From contig JBGUEO010000004.1 of NCBI GenBank assembly GCA_041821315.1, positions 62,001 to 126,000 of the forward strand: a DNA stretch of 64,000 bases, given 5' to 3'. The position numbers and the translations under genes were made by a program. The stretch comes from DIGJ01 sp041821315 (lineage in GTDB: Bacteria; Bacillota; Clostridia; Lachnospirales; Lachnospiraceae). Each line of letters opens with the position of its first letter. The stretch's first letter is position 1. The notes beneath the pieces were generated by a model. That model was not told the DNA's origin, ran no database searches, and was given only the letters and a program-made list of their open reading frames with translations. Shown piece after piece: positions 49,945 through 59,085 of the stretch.

Positions 49945-52278
49945 ATGAATAATTTTAAAAATGATGTAGAGCAAATTCTGAATCTGGATTACAAAAAGAC
50001 GATAAAGGAGGCATCCACTCTTGAATTATATAATAGTGTTTCCAAGGCTGCTATGCAGGTAGTTTCAAAAGACTGGGGGATTGATGCAAAAGAGAAAAAA
50101 GTGTGCTATTTATCGGCTGAGTTTTTGATTGGTCGTTTGGTGTATAGTAACTTGCTCAATTTAGGTCTTCTCAATCAGTTTTCAGAGCTTATGACGGAAA
50201 ACGGAAAAGATCTTCGCGTATTTGAGGATATAGAGGATGCTGCCCTTGGAAATGGAGGATTGGGGCGATTAGCAGCTTGTTTTCTTGATTCTGGAGCAAC
50301 GATTGGGGTTCGGTTAAACGGATATGGAATTCGTTATAAATACGGGCTATTTAAACAGTACTTTGTAGATGGATTTCAGATGGAAGAAGCGGATGATTGG
50401 ATGCGGTGTGGTGATCCTTGGTCAGTAAGAAAAGAAGAAGAAAAAATAAAAATTGAATTTAAGAATCAGGCAGTTTATGCAATACCGTATGATACGCCAG
50501 TCATCGGATATGGAGCACAAACAATTAATACCTTGCGATTATGGCAGGCAGAACCGTTAGAAAGCTTTAATTTTAAATTGTTTAATAATCAAAAATATGA
50601 TAAAGCAGTAAAAGCAAAGAATGATGCAGAGGCAATTGTGAGTGTATTGTATCCAAATGATAGTACAGATGAAGGTAAACGGCTTCGGCTTAAACAGCAA
50701 TATTTCTTTTCGAGTGCTTCCTTGCAGGATATGATTTCGCATTACAAGAGCATATATGGAGATGATTTTTCTGGCTTTTCCAAGGAATATGCAATTCAGT
50801 TAAATGACACCCATCCGGTTGTCGCAATTCCGGAATTAGTACGCTTGCTTATGGAACAAGAAGGACTGAAATTTGCAAAAGCGTTTAAAATAGCAAGGGA
50901 AACCTTTGCTTATACCAATCATACGGTTATGATAGAAGCACTCGAAAAGTGGAGTGTTAAGCTCTTTAAGGCAGTAATTCCAAATGTATATAAATATGTT
51001 TCGATGATACAAAAAGCATTATTAAAAGAACTAGGGAGTTTTTCCGTGAAAGAGGAAAATCAAAAGAGTTATTTTATTATAGACAATGGACTTATCCATA
51101 TGGCACGTCTTGCAGTATTTGGAAGTCATTCAACGAATGGAGTTGCGCAGATTCATACTGATATTCTGAAAAATGATGTTTTAAAAGAATGGTATGAATT
51201 GTATCCAGAGCGCTTTCAAAATAAAACAAATGGAATTACACAGCGAAGATGGCTTGCTCTTTCTAATATGGAATTGTCCGGATTCATTTCAGATAAAATT
51301 GGAAATGCATGGATCACTGATTTGGACAAATTGAAGGAATTAGAAAAATATGCGAATGACACGGCGGTAATAAAGGAATTTGACAGTATAAAAAAATTAA
51401 AAAAACAACAGCTTGCCGAATATGTTATGAAAAAAGAGGGAATTACCATTAATCCGGAATTTATTTTTGATATTCAAGTAAAGCGTCTTCATGAATATAA
51501 ACGTCAACTTTTGAATGCTTTTTCCATTTTAGATATCTATTTTGGATTAAAAGATGGAACAATCAAAGATTTTACACCAACTTGCTTTATCTTTGGCGCA
51601 AAAGCAGCGCCAGGTTATTTTCGTGCAAAAGGTATTATTAAATATATCAATGAAATTGCAAAAATGATAGCAAATGATCCGGTGGTAAGTGATAAATTAC
51701 AGGTGGTATTTATCTCAAATTATAATGTATCCTATGCAGAAAAAATCACTCCGGCAGCCGATGTATCAGAACAAATATCTACGGCTGGGACAGAAGCTTC
51801 TGGAACCGGTAATATGAAGTTTATGTTAAATGGTACCGTAACGCTTGGAACTTATGATGGTGCAAATGTGGAAATTGTAGAACAGGCGGGGGAAGAAAAT
51901 AATTACATTTTTGGAGCGAGAGTAGAGGAAATCGAAAAAATCAAGAAAATCTATGATCCCAAGAAATTGTATCAGAGCAATCCTAGAATTAAGCGAGTGC
52001 TAGATACATTAATGGATGGAACGCTTGATGATGGTGGAACTGGAATGTTTGAAGAACTCTACACTGCGATATTAGAAGGGGCAAGCTGGCATCAGCCAGA
52101 TCACTATTATTTGCTTTTGGATTTTGTTTCTTATTGTGACGCAAAATTGCAAACAAACAAAGACTTTAAAGATATCATAACGTTTCGGAAAAAGTGTTTC
52201 ATGAATACTGTAAATGCAGGAAAATTCTCGAGTGATCGAACGATTCGACAGTATCGAGAAGAAATTTGGAATGCATAA
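49945..52278 (+). CDS. glgP: Glycogen/maltodextrin phosphorylase
   Basis: A 777-residue GT35 enzyme releasing glucose 1-phosphate from alpha-1,4-glucans. The pyridoxal-phosphate lysine is in 'EASGTGNMKFMLNGTVTLGT'. Other family blocks: 'CYLSAEFLIGRLVYSNLLN', 'GNGGLGRLAACFLDS', 'QLNDTHPVVAIPELVRLL' and 'IQVKRLHEYKRQLLN'. AAAGGAGTG precedes the ATG. Second gene after malQ; a strong terminator follows. Whether the substrate is glycogen or maltodextrin cannot be told. Confidence 0.96.
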   Translation: MNNFKNDVEQILNLDYKKTIKEASTLELYNSVSKAAMQVVSKDWGIDAKEKKVCYLSAEFLIGRLVYSNLLNLGLLNQFSELMTENGKDLRVFEDIEDAALGNGGLGRLAACFLDSGATIGVRLNGYGIRYKYGLFKQYFVDGFQMEEADDWMRCGDPWSVRKEEEKIKIEFKNQAVYAIPYDTPVIGYGAQTINTLRLWQAEPLESFNFKLFNNQKYDKAVKAKNDAEAIVSVLYPNDSTDEGKRLRLKQQYFFSSASLQDMISHYKSIYGDDFSGFSKEYAIQLNDTHPVVAIPELVRLLMEQEGLKFAKAFKIARETFAYTNHTVMIEALEKWSVKLFKAVIPNVYKYVSMIQKALLKELGSFSVKEENQKSYFIIDNGLIHMARLAVFGSHSTNGVAQIHTDILKNDVLKEWYELYPERFQNKTNGITQRRWLALSNMELSGFISDKIGNAWITDLDKLKELEKYANDTAVIKEFDSIKKLKKQQLAEYVMKKEGITINPEFIFDIQVKRLHEYKRQLLNAFSILDIYFGLKDGTIKDFTPTCFIFGAKAAPGYFRAKGIIKYINEIAKMIANDPVVSDKLQVVFISNYNVSYAEKITPAADVSEQISTAGTEASGTGNMKFMLNGTVTLGTYDGANVEIVEQAGEENNYIFGARVEEIEKIKKIYDPKKLYQSNPRIKRVLDTLMDGTLDDGGTGMFEELYTAILEGASWHQPDHYYLLLDFVSYCDAKLQTNKDFKDIITFRKKCFMNTVNAGKFSSDRTIRQYREEIWNA

Positions 52279-52334
52279 TGCAATGTGTAAATGAGAATAT
52301 AGAGTTACAATGATAAGAAAAATTGCTGAAAAAT

Positions 52335-52369
52335 AAAAAAGGATTCCAAATATGGAATCCTTTTTTTTG
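52335..52369. terminator. Terminator after glgP, facing pckA
   Basis: AAAAAAGGATTCCA pairs with TGGAATCCTTTTTT; A and T runs on both sides allow use by glgP and by pckA. Confidence 0.88.
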
Positions 52370-52392
52370 CGAGAAATTGTTTTATAGTTCAA

Positions 52393-54084
52393 TTATTTTA
52401 ATTCATTTACAACTTTTTGGATAGCAGCTAAAGCGTCTTCTGGAAGTTTATCATAACCACCCTTTAGTTCATCCATTGATTTTACAAAGTTTAATCTATC
52501 ATTCATACGAGATTTTAACTCATTTACATAGGAAGCATCATTCATATCTGGAACAAATCCTTCCCAATCCATGATTTCAATATCAGAGAAAGGTCCCCAC
52601 TGTTTGAACTCAGCTTTTCCATCTACGATGGTTTCAAGAATACCAAGAGTATCTTTAGGCTGAACTTTTTTACCCATGAAATCGCCAGTGTTAATAATAT
52701 AGCAATCTACGTTCTTATCACCAACTAATTTTTTGAATTTTTCATAGTCGCCTGCCAATGGGTAAGTTCTAAATGGGTTAGCATAAGGTACAACAACCAA
52801 TGCATTTGGATCAGCACCAGGTGCAAGTCTCTCAGCAGATGATCTCTTAGTAGCAAGAGTAGCACCCATAACAGAAGCGAGAGAAGAACCTTTTAATTTA
52901 ACAATTGGAGGAATAGTAGGATCTTTCATAATCCAGAAAATCGCATCTACTGGTTCACCAATCTTATCCACACGGTTTGGAGACCATAATTTCGATTTGA
53001 TAGCACGTCCATTACCATTACGGACATCCTGAGTTACTAATTGAATTTTTCCTTCTTCGTCAATCGTTGCAGAACAGTTTTGAACGGTAAGAAGATATTT
53101 GTTATCTGCACATCCAGTTGGGTAATCCTGTGTTTTATCAAAATAGGAAGGCTCTAATGCAACAGAAGAGCAAGTATCTGTATTGATGATGAAAGCATCA
53201 TCGTGAAGTACAGTAACATCATATTTTCCACCATGTTTTGCATGTGTAATCGTAGATTTACCAGAACCGGATAAACCAAATACAGAGGCAACATATTTAG
53301 AACCATCTGCTAAGTTATATTCCTTTTGACCACCATGGCAGGAAGCATACCCATTACGGTTAGCAATAGCCCAAGCCATAGTAAGAGTTCCTTTTTTGTG
53401 TTCGCCAAAGTATCTCATACCTAAGATAGCAGCGCAGTTTTGCTCTGTATTAAAGTAGCATAAGGTTTTTGGATCGCTTAAACAAGATAGGTCGACACCT
53501 GGACGATCAGAACCATTCCATTGTGGATCGGAGAAGATATAGATATCTGCTTCTTTTCCATCACCTACTGGTTTAGAAGACTTGTACATTCTCACATATT
53601 CTTCAGAGATATACTGGAAGTTTAACAACCAGTTGTACATAACGTTTTCTTCGCCTTCTGGAATAAGAAGATGAGCTTTAACTATAAATTCAGTATCCAA
53701 ACCAATATATGCTTCTGCATGATACATTGTTTTCCAACGAGTTTCATACACAGCATCCATAACAACTTTATCAAGAGCCTCACAATTTACACCTGGTTCG
53801 CCTGCAATTCTTCTAGCAGTAGCGTAACGTCCTGTAATGGCACCATCATTGAATAAAAGAACCTTTGCATCTGGTTCTAATCCAAATTCTTCTCCTTTGT
53901 ATACTGGCATATCTGTAACAATTGTTCCAGGTGAGTTCTTTGCTAATTCGTAAGCTTCCTTTAAGGTGTTAACCTTAATTACATTGTTTCCGTAAAAAGC
54001 CGCTTCTACAATAGAACGAGTTTTAGAGAAACCTGGTTTTCCTGCTCCAATTTCTGAAATTGGATAATACGCTTTTGTTGACAT
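52393..54084 (-). CDS. pckA: Phosphoenolpyruvate carboxykinase (ATP)
   Basis: Interconverts oxaloacetate plus ATP and PEP plus CO2 plus ADP. At 563 residues it is slightly longer than the usual about 530. The P-loop reads 'VFGLSGSGKSTITHAKHGG', the kinase 2/metal site 'LHDDAFIINTDT', and the substrate region 'GRYATARRIAGEPG'. In anaerobes it can run in the carboxylating direction for succinate formation; direction here is unknown. AGGAGG precedes ATG 54084. The codon choice looks more regular than that of its neighbours, consistent with high expression. Confidence 0.94.
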   Translation of the reverse strand: MSTKAYYPISEIGAGKPGFSKTRSIVEAAFYGNNVIKVNTLKEAYELAKNSPGTIVTDMPVYKGEEFGLEPDAKVLLFNDGAITGRYATARRIAGEPGVNCEALDKVVMDAVYETRWKTMYHAEAYIGLDTEFIVKAHLLIPEGEENVMYNWLLNFQYISEEYVRMYKSSKPVGDGKEADIYIFSDPQWNGSDRPGVDLSCLSDPKTLCYFNTEQNCAAILGMRYFGEHKKGTLTMAWAIANRNGYASCHGGQKEYNLADGSKYVASVFGLSGSGKSTITHAKHGGKYDVTVLHDDAFIINTDTCSSVALEPSYFDKTQDYPTGCADNKYLLTVQNCSATIDEEGKIQLVTQDVRNGNGRAIKSKLWSPNRVDKIGEPVDAIFWIMKDPTIPPIVKLKGSSLASVMGATLATKRSSAERLAPGADPNALVVVPYANPFRTYPLAGDYEKFKKLVGDKNVDCYIINTGDFMGKKVQPKDTLGILETIVDGKAEFKQWGPFSDIEIMDWEGFVPDMNDASYVNELKSRMNDRLNFVKSMDELKGGYDKLPEDALAAIQKVVNELK

Positions 54085-54202
54085 AATATTCCTCCTATGA
54101 TTAATTATATTAAATTTGCTCTGCGGTTTTAAATAAATAGCAAAGCAAAAGTTACCAACATTGTCAAATACATTGTTAAAAACATAACTAGAACTAAGAA
54201 TT

Positions 54203-54216
54203 TTAAAACGTTTTCC
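54203..54216. promoter_or_regulatory. Possible catabolite-responsive element upstream of pckA
   Basis: TTAAAACGTTTTCC contains the palindrome AAAACGTTTT (54205-54214) and matches the cre consensus TGWAARCGYTWNCW at 12 of 14 positions. It sits about 120 bases upstream of the pckA start, where CcpA control of a gluconeogenic gene would make sense. Confidence 0.3.
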
Positions 54217-54274
54217 ACTCTAAGTATAATCACGATTTTGTCAAATGTCAATCAAAAACGAGAAAAGATATTGG

Positions 54275-56014
54275 TTAAAATTCTTTTTTCATATACTTTT
54301 CAATCACATCAAATGGTGCGGGACCAAAGGTTAATAAGTATTCGTGAAATTTCTTGATATCAAAATCATTGCCTTTTATTTTTTTGGCCGTTTGTTCGAG
54401 TTCCAGAATTTCGTAATAACCGCCTGCATATTTTAAATAATTTCCGGGCTCTTCAATCATAGCGGCATAGACTCTACGAATCGAAGAGTCATTGGTGATT
54501 GCAAATTTTTTTAAGTATTTTTTCGTATCATTATAAGACCAACCGTAATAATTGATACCTAAATCAATATCTGCATACATACAAATCATAGCAATTTGAT
54601 TTGCTTTTAATATGGCGGCAACATCACTGTCTAATCCTGCATAATCATAGCTATTGAACTCAGCATAGGAAGCCCATCCTTCAGAGTAGCCAGAGAAATT
54701 TAGTAGTGTTCGGAGTGGATAAGGATTTTGTTCATTAAAATATACGTTTTGATATAGGTGTCCTGGATATCCTTCGTGTGCTAGGGTTGTAAAAATATCA
54801 GATAAATCATAGCTGTCATAGGCATTGAGATAAATACAATTATCGTTGTAATTATCAATTTGGGGGCTTAGATAAAAGGCGGGACTTAAATATTCTTCTA
54901 ACGATTTGTGCACGTATTTTACTTGATAATTTACTTCATTTAGCGTTGGATAATCCGTCTTTATGTCTTCTTTTAGTGTACTTAGAATCTCGCTAGGATC
55001 CGTTTGGGGAAAGACCACATTAGAGACATCATCGAGCACGGATGGATTGTTAGAAACTACGCTTTGTATTTTTAGAATGTTTTCATCGATTAGTTGTTCG
55101 AGAGCGGTTCGCAGTTCTTTGATGGATTTGGAAGAACCTGTGTAGTAGCGGATGAGATACTCATAGTAGTTTTTCCCAAATTTAAAATGTGAGAGCCCCT
55201 CTTCATTGATACCGCTTCCCTTTAATGAGGTTAATCCAGTAATGAGAGATTTATAAGCAGGTATTACTTCCTGCAATACCCTTTCTTTATTTTCCTTTTT
55301 GTACAATTTTTTTTCTTTTTTGTTAAGCCAATCGATATCATCAATTCGATCGTTAAATACTTCAATCATAGCATTGTCATTGGTTGACGAAACAAAGAGG
55401 CTACATTGGTTTATGATGCTATCTGCGGTATCATCACTCATGAATAGACCATTGTCTGATTTTTCTTGTTCAAAAGCAATAATATCATTAAAATAATCAT
55501 CGATACAAGATAAAAGAGCGAGGTAGTTTTCAAGGTCATCGATGTTATAAATATGATATTCCGATAATAAAACAGGAAGTTGAGCCTGAATACCCGTAGT
55601 AGGGCCAAGAATTTCATTATACAAAAGGTAATCTTCGTCAATCAGAGCAGTATCCAAATATTCCATCAAGATATCGTAAGTCTTTTGCTGTTCAACAGTA
55701 AGGTTTTTATAAGAAAATCCCTGCAATGTTTTTTTATAATTCTCGATGATGGCAAGATATTCTTTTTGATAAGGAATGGAATATTCTCCGAGTGTGGGCG
55801 TATAATTTTTTATATTATAATTTTCTGGATGCTCCAGTGTATAATTTAATGTAATGCTGTCGCTTTGAACTTCTTCAATGAATACATTGTTTACAAAGGT
55901 ATCAAAGTTTTGTTGTGTTGTAGTAGAATTTGTTTGCTGGTTGCACCCGTATAGATTGAGGACAAGAAATAAGGCACTAAAATAGTAAAGTATTTTTTTA
56001 AATTGTAAACGCAA
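54275..56014 (-). CDS. DUF885 family metallopeptidase-like lipoprotein
   Basis: A 579-residue surface lipoprotein. The signal peptide ends in a lipobox-like LYGC at about residue 23 (Tyr at -2 is unusual). The DUF885 motif is 'FTTLAHEGYPGHLYQNVYF', with HEGYPGH as a probable zinc site, and 'LLNFSGYSEGWASYAEF' follows as in the family. Relatives resemble M32 carboxypeptidases; the substrate is unknown. TTG 56014 is chosen because GAGGAGG lies 7 bases upstream and the lipoprotein signal then starts cleanly; the open frame runs upstream to ATG 56110. Confidence 0.82.
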   Translation of the reverse strand: MRLQFKKILYYFSALFLVLNLYGCNQQTNSTTTQQNFDTFVNNVFIEEVQSDSITLNYTLEHPENYNIKNYTPTLGEYSIPYQKEYLAIIENYKKTLQGFSYKNLTVEQQKTYDILMEYLDTALIDEDYLLYNEILGPTTGIQAQLPVLLSEYHIYNIDDLENYLALLSCIDDYFNDIIAFEQEKSDNGLFMSDDTADSIINQCSLFVSSTNDNAMIEVFNDRIDDIDWLNKKEKKLYKKENKERVLQEVIPAYKSLITGLTSLKGSGINEEGLSHFKFGKNYYEYLIRYYTGSSKSIKELRTALEQLIDENILKIQSVVSNNPSVLDDVSNVVFPQTDPSEILSTLKEDIKTDYPTLNEVNYQVKYVHKSLEEYLSPAFYLSPQIDNYNDNCIYLNAYDSYDLSDIFTTLAHEGYPGHLYQNVYFNEQNPYPLRTLLNFSGYSEGWASYAEFNSYDYAGLDSDVAAILKANQIAMICMYADIDLGINYYGWSYNDTKKYLKKFAITNDSSIRRVYAAMIEEPGNYLKYAGGYYEILELEQTAKKIKGNDFDIKKFHEYLLTFGPAPFDVIEKYMKKEF

Positions 56015-56082
56015 TGAAGTTACCTCCTCGAATTGCTCATAGTAATATAATATTAGTATGCAAACAAAGAAAATGTTATGCA

Positions 56083-56119
56083 AAAAGAAGTAGAACAAAA
56101 TTTGCTCCACTTCTTTTTG
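56083..56119 (-). terminator. Terminator of the XRE-DUF3169 operon
   Basis: On the minus strand, AAAAAGAAGTGGAG pairs (with two G-U pairs) with CTACTTCTTTTT, directly after the DUF3169 stop. Confidence 0.65.
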
Positions 56120-56923
56120 CTATTTTGATAAATTCATACATTCGAGATGATAAATCAGTGTCATAATAATCCATAAACTTGCACTTAAAATTAATGGGAA
56201 AAGACCAACACTAAAAAGCATCGATATAAGGAAAAAGAGAACCATAAGAAGTAGAAATAAATGAGACATAACAACAAACGATTTATAAGCACTTTTGTAA
56301 ATAATGGTTTGTTCTGCTTCATCGCAACTGCTTAGCCATTCTTTTCTAAATTTCATATCATATACACTACCACGTTTCTCCGGATTCATTTCTTTTGTTA
56401 AATTAATCAATTTTCTTTGCATTTGAACATAAATTATAATGTTAGCAATAAATACCAAAAGAGACAATAAATACCCATGTAATCCTATTTTGAAATTATT
56501 ATAAATACCAGTAAATATAACGCCTAACAAAGCATATGAAATAATATAGTAAATGGTGGTAAGCATAAGAGCAATACTAATTTTTTTTTCGATGGTTTTT
56601 AGGATTATTTCATCTTCTAGCTCTAAACAATCAAATTCCTTTCGGGCACTTCGATAGATATAAATCATAAGTATGGCCCAAATAGAGGAGAATAATAGAA
56701 AAATATAAGGCATCATAAGTTGAATGGTGTGGCCAAGTTGAAGAAAGGTTTCGTTTAATCGTTCTTTATGAATCGGTGTAGTTCCTATGAAATTTTTGCT
56801 TACTAGGCTAAGAATTATGCCAATAATAAAGCCAAAAACCAAGGAAAAAATAATGATAATAGAAAATTTTTTCTTAGCCTTGTTATCTTCTCGATTAATA
56901 TTGTTTTTTACTGTTTCATTCAT
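56120..56923 (-). CDS. DUF3169 family membrane protein
   Basis: A 267-residue protein with about six hydrophobic helices (first at about 22-42). The middle 'EFDCLELEDEIILKTIEKKI' and 'RKEWLSSCDEAEQTIIYKSA' are DUF3169 features. These proteins occur almost always beside a small XRE regulator, as here. Function unknown; a role with the regulator in stress response or antimicrobial sensing has no direct support. ATG 56923 overlaps the regulator's stop (ATGAATGA); AGGAGG is 9 bases upstream, which makes it better than the ATG at 56932. Confidence 0.85.
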   Translation of the reverse strand: MNETVKNNINREDNKAKKKFSIIIIFSLVFGFIIGIILSLVSKNFIGTTPIHKERLNETFLQLGHTIQLMMPYIFLLFSSIWAILMIYIYRSARKEFDCLELEDEIILKTIEKKISIALMLTTIYYIISYALLGVIFTGIYNNFKIGLHGYLLSLLVFIANIIIYVQMQRKLINLTKEMNPEKRGSVYDMKFRKEWLSSCDEAEQTIIYKSAYKSFVVMSHLFLLLMVLFFLISMLFSVGLFPLILSASLWIIMTLIYHLECMNLSK

Positions 56924-57131
56924 TTTTTTCATCCTCCTGATAAGTAAAGATATCTTCTACACTACTGTCAAATACGGCTGCAATTTTTAGTGCAAGTGTG
57001 ACAGATGGAGAATAATCACCGCGCTCAATTAAACTTATAGTTTGCCTTGAAACACCAACTATTTTGCCGAATTCTTGTTGATTGACATTGATTTTCGCCC
57101 GATATTCTCTGAGACAATTATTTAGTCCCAT
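56916..57131 (-). CDS. XRE-type small transcriptional regulator
   Basis: A 71-residue single helix-turn-helix protein: 'REYRAKINVNQQEFGKIVGV' then 'SRQTISLIERGDYSPSVTLA', then 'KIAAVFDSSVEDIFTYQE'. This is the short Cro/CI-like class paired with DUF3169. It probably represses its own operon through the inverted repeats at 57182-57232. AAGGAAGTG precedes the ATG. Confidence 0.9.
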   Translation of the reverse strand: MGLNNCLREYRAKINVNQQEFGKIVGVSRQTISLIERGDYSPSVTLALKIAAVFDSSVEDIFTYQEDEKNE

Positions 57132-57181
57132 AGAATCACTTCCTTTCTATTTTTATAGTATGACAACTTAAACCGTCATTG

Positions 57182-57232
57182 TGACAAATAAAGTTGTCAG
57201 TAAGAGTATAACAATGACAACTTTATTTGTCA
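57182..57232. promoter_or_regulatory. Paired 18-bp inverted repeats, likely operators of the XRE-DUF3169 operon
   Basis: TGACAAATAAAGTTGTCA (57182-57199) and its exact reverse complement (57215-57232), 15 bases apart. Each copy is itself framed by TGACA/TGTCA. They bracket the -10 box and include the -35, so occupancy by the XRE protein would block transcription. A third, weaker half (GACAACTTAAACCGTC) lies nearer the gene. Confidence 0.8.
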
Positions 57233-57233
57233 A
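57205..57233 (-). promoter_or_regulatory. Promoter of the XRE-DUF3169 operon
   Basis: On the minus strand, TTGACA (57233-57228), 17-base spacer, TATACT (57210-57205), near-consensus and embedded in the inverted repeats. Confidence 0.82.
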
Positions 57234-57284
57234 GAGGATATCGCTATCGCTTATCTTTTAGCTCTTTTAGAGACAAACTTCATT

Positions 57285-58373
57285 TTATTGAAAAAAGACC
57301 ACATAAATGCTATAGGATTCTCGATTCACAGGAGAAAAATATTTAACGTGGGTAGTATAGTTGTATAGAAAGGAAAAATTAATCTCCGTTCCTGTTTTGT
57401 ATACAAAGGTATAGTAGAGGGTTCCCTTTTTTTGTTGTGAGAGAAATGAGGCTTCTGCCTCTGATTCATTGGAAACAAGAAGATCTTTATATGGTTTCAT
57501 TGTATATGCAGTTCCACTGCAAGCTGGATAATCTTCCTGATTCCAAATATGGTCTTGTAAAAAGAAAGTATCGTTTCTTAAAAAGTAATTGTATCGAACA
57601 TAGTTTTTGGTATCGGGCGTAGGATCATCCCAGGTAAGGTCAATATGATACCATTTTTTTCCTAGTTTAATACTGTTCCAAGCATGCGATTGGGTCTGCC
57701 CATTTTCGTTTGTTGCATACCCTCTTATTTGCTTGTTTTTTATCCCTAGGGCATTCATAAATAACTGGAAAGTTTCGGCATATCCTTGACAGACACAGGT
57801 TTTATATAGAAGGCAGCCTGCTGGATGATACGAGGTATTCGGTATAGATTGAACCTCTCGTATGTCGTACATACAGTTTAATACAATGTAGTCATGGATT
57901 GTTTTTACTTTGGAGTAATCGGACATTGTAGAGGTAATTGTTTCTGAAATAATAGTATACACTTTATTTACAATTTGTTTATCTGTTTTTGAAAGATCAG
58001 AAATATCTCCGCTTTTGCATGCACTAGCAAGAGAATTTTTAATGATAATTGTCCATTTATACATTCTACCGTTATAGGTTGCAATTACTGTGGTAGTCCC
58101 TTTTTTCTTAGCAGTAATTGTGCCATTTGCAGTAACACTTAAAATTTTTTTGTTGCTGGATTTCCAGGTAATACCGGAGGTAATGCCGGATAGGGTTAAG
58201 GTAGCAGTGTCTAAAACCTTCATTGATAGATAAGCGTTCGTTGTATTTGCTGTGACTGCATTCGAAGCATTTGCATAAGGAGGAGTAGAAAATCCTGTAG
58301 ACAAAATTATGCTAGCAATAAGCAAAAATAGATATCGAATATTCTTTTTTTTCGATTTTCCCATATAATTCAT
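57285..58373 (-). CDS. Secreted transglutaminase-like protein with Ig-like domain
   Basis: A 362-residue exported protein. A signal peptide spans about residues 1-36 ('LFLLIASIILSTGFSTPPYA'). A Big_2 Ig-like domain covers about 45-112 ('GITWKSSNKKILSVTANGTI'). A transglutaminase-like cysteine protease domain follows with C195 (CVCQGYAETF), H230 (SHAWN) and D245 (DLTWDDP). No wall-anchor signal is seen. Relatives act as peptidases or cross-linkers on surface proteins or peptidoglycan; the substrate is unknown. AAAGGA precedes ATG 58373 at 7 bases. Confidence 0.88.
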   Translation of the reverse strand: MNYMGKSKKKNIRYLFLLIASIILSTGFSTPPYANASNAVTANTTNAYLSMKVLDTATLTLSGITSGITWKSSNKKILSVTANGTITAKKKGTTTVIATYNGRMYKWTIIIKNSLASACKSGDISDLSKTDKQIVNKVYTIISETITSTMSDYSKVKTIHDYIVLNCMYDIREVQSIPNTSYHPAGCLLYKTCVCQGYAETFQLFMNALGIKNKQIRGYATNENGQTQSHAWNSIKLGKKWYHIDLTWDDPTPDTKNYVRYNYFLRNDTFFLQDHIWNQEDYPACSGTAYTMKPYKDLLVSNESEAEASFLSQQKKGTLYYTFVYKTGTEINFSFLYNYTTHVKYFSPVNRESYSIYVVFFQ

Positions 58374-58528
58374 AAAATCGTCCTTTCTTACAAAAAAGAT
58401 TTGTTTGGAGTAAGTATATCACAGAACGACGGAACGAAAAAGAAAAGTAAGAAATCAATGCATATAATTTTAACAGCATTGCATAGTAAAATAAAAGAGT
58501 GGTCATACTAATTTTCGAGGTGATTATT

Positions 58529-59014
58529 ATGACGTTAACACAAAAAGAGACAACTCTTTTACAAGATTTGAAAGCACAAGAGAAACTTTGCGTGGATAAA
58601 TACAATAAATATTCCGCAAGTGCTTGTGATGGAGAACTAAAAACTTTGTTTTCCCGGATTGGAAAAACAGAACAAAAACATCTTGATACGGTGACTCAAA
58701 TTATGGGAGGAAGTATTCCGAGTACAAGTATGAATAGCAGCGGACAAAGTTGGGCTACCGGAACAACACTAGGAAAAAATGCTTCCAATAGTAAGGAGGA
58801 TGCAACGAGTTCTTTTGAAAATGATAAGTTCCTTTGTGAGGATACCCTTGCATCTGAAAAATTTGTTTCATCTTCTTATAACACCATGATTTTTGAATTT
58901 AAGGACTCGGCAGTAAGAGATGCATTGAATCATAATCAAAAAGAAGAGCAGCAACATGGAGAACAGATTTATAACTACATGGAAAGTCATGGGATGTATA
59001 ACGCACAGCAGTAA
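58529..59014 (+). CDS. CotF-family spore coat protein
   Basis: A 161-residue protein with a ferritin-like helical fold in two halves: 'LLQDLKAQEKLCVDKYNKYS' with 'IGKTEQKHLDTVTQIM', and 'FLCEDTLASEKFVSSSYNTM' with 'NHNQKEEQQHGEQIYNYMES'. The halves are separated by a Ser/Gly/Asn-rich linker (about 70-105). This matches the CotF-like coat proteins of Clostridia. ATG 58529 follows GAGGTG; a GTG 30 bases upstream is in frame but has no ribosome site. A terminator follows. Confidence 0.87.
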   Translation: MTLTQKETTLLQDLKAQEKLCVDKYNKYSASACDGELKTLFSRIGKTEQKHLDTVTQIMGGSIPSTSMNSSGQSWATGTTLGKNASNSKEDATSSFENDKFLCEDTLASEKFVSSSYNTMIFEFKDSAVRDALNHNQKEEQQHGEQIYNYMESHGMYNAQQ

Positions 59015-59015
59015 T

Positions 59016-59063
59016 AAAGGGATGATGTGAAAGAAACAATAAACTTTCACATCATCCTTTTTG
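59016..59063 (+). terminator. Terminator of the coat protein gene
   Basis: 14-bp perfect stem GGATGATGTGAAAG (59020-59033) and CTTTCACATCATCC (59044-59057), then Ts. Confidence 0.88.
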
Positions 59064-59085
59064 GTATTACATATGGTAACCTAGA

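Noticed and set aside
54131..54167. TTGACA on the minus strand upstream of pckA as a promoter
   Set aside because: No acceptable -10 element occurs at 16-18 bases; the nearest hexamers are poor.
57182..57232. CRISPR-like or transposon end repeats
   Set aside because: Only two inverted copies occur, they overlap a promoter beside a regulator gene, and no cas or transposase gene is near.
58481..58511. GCATAGT-N16-CATACTAA before the coat protein gene, like a sigma-E/sigma-K promoter
   Set aside because: The start of transcription would fall inside the ribosome site at 58517, leaving it incomplete, and the -35 part is weak.
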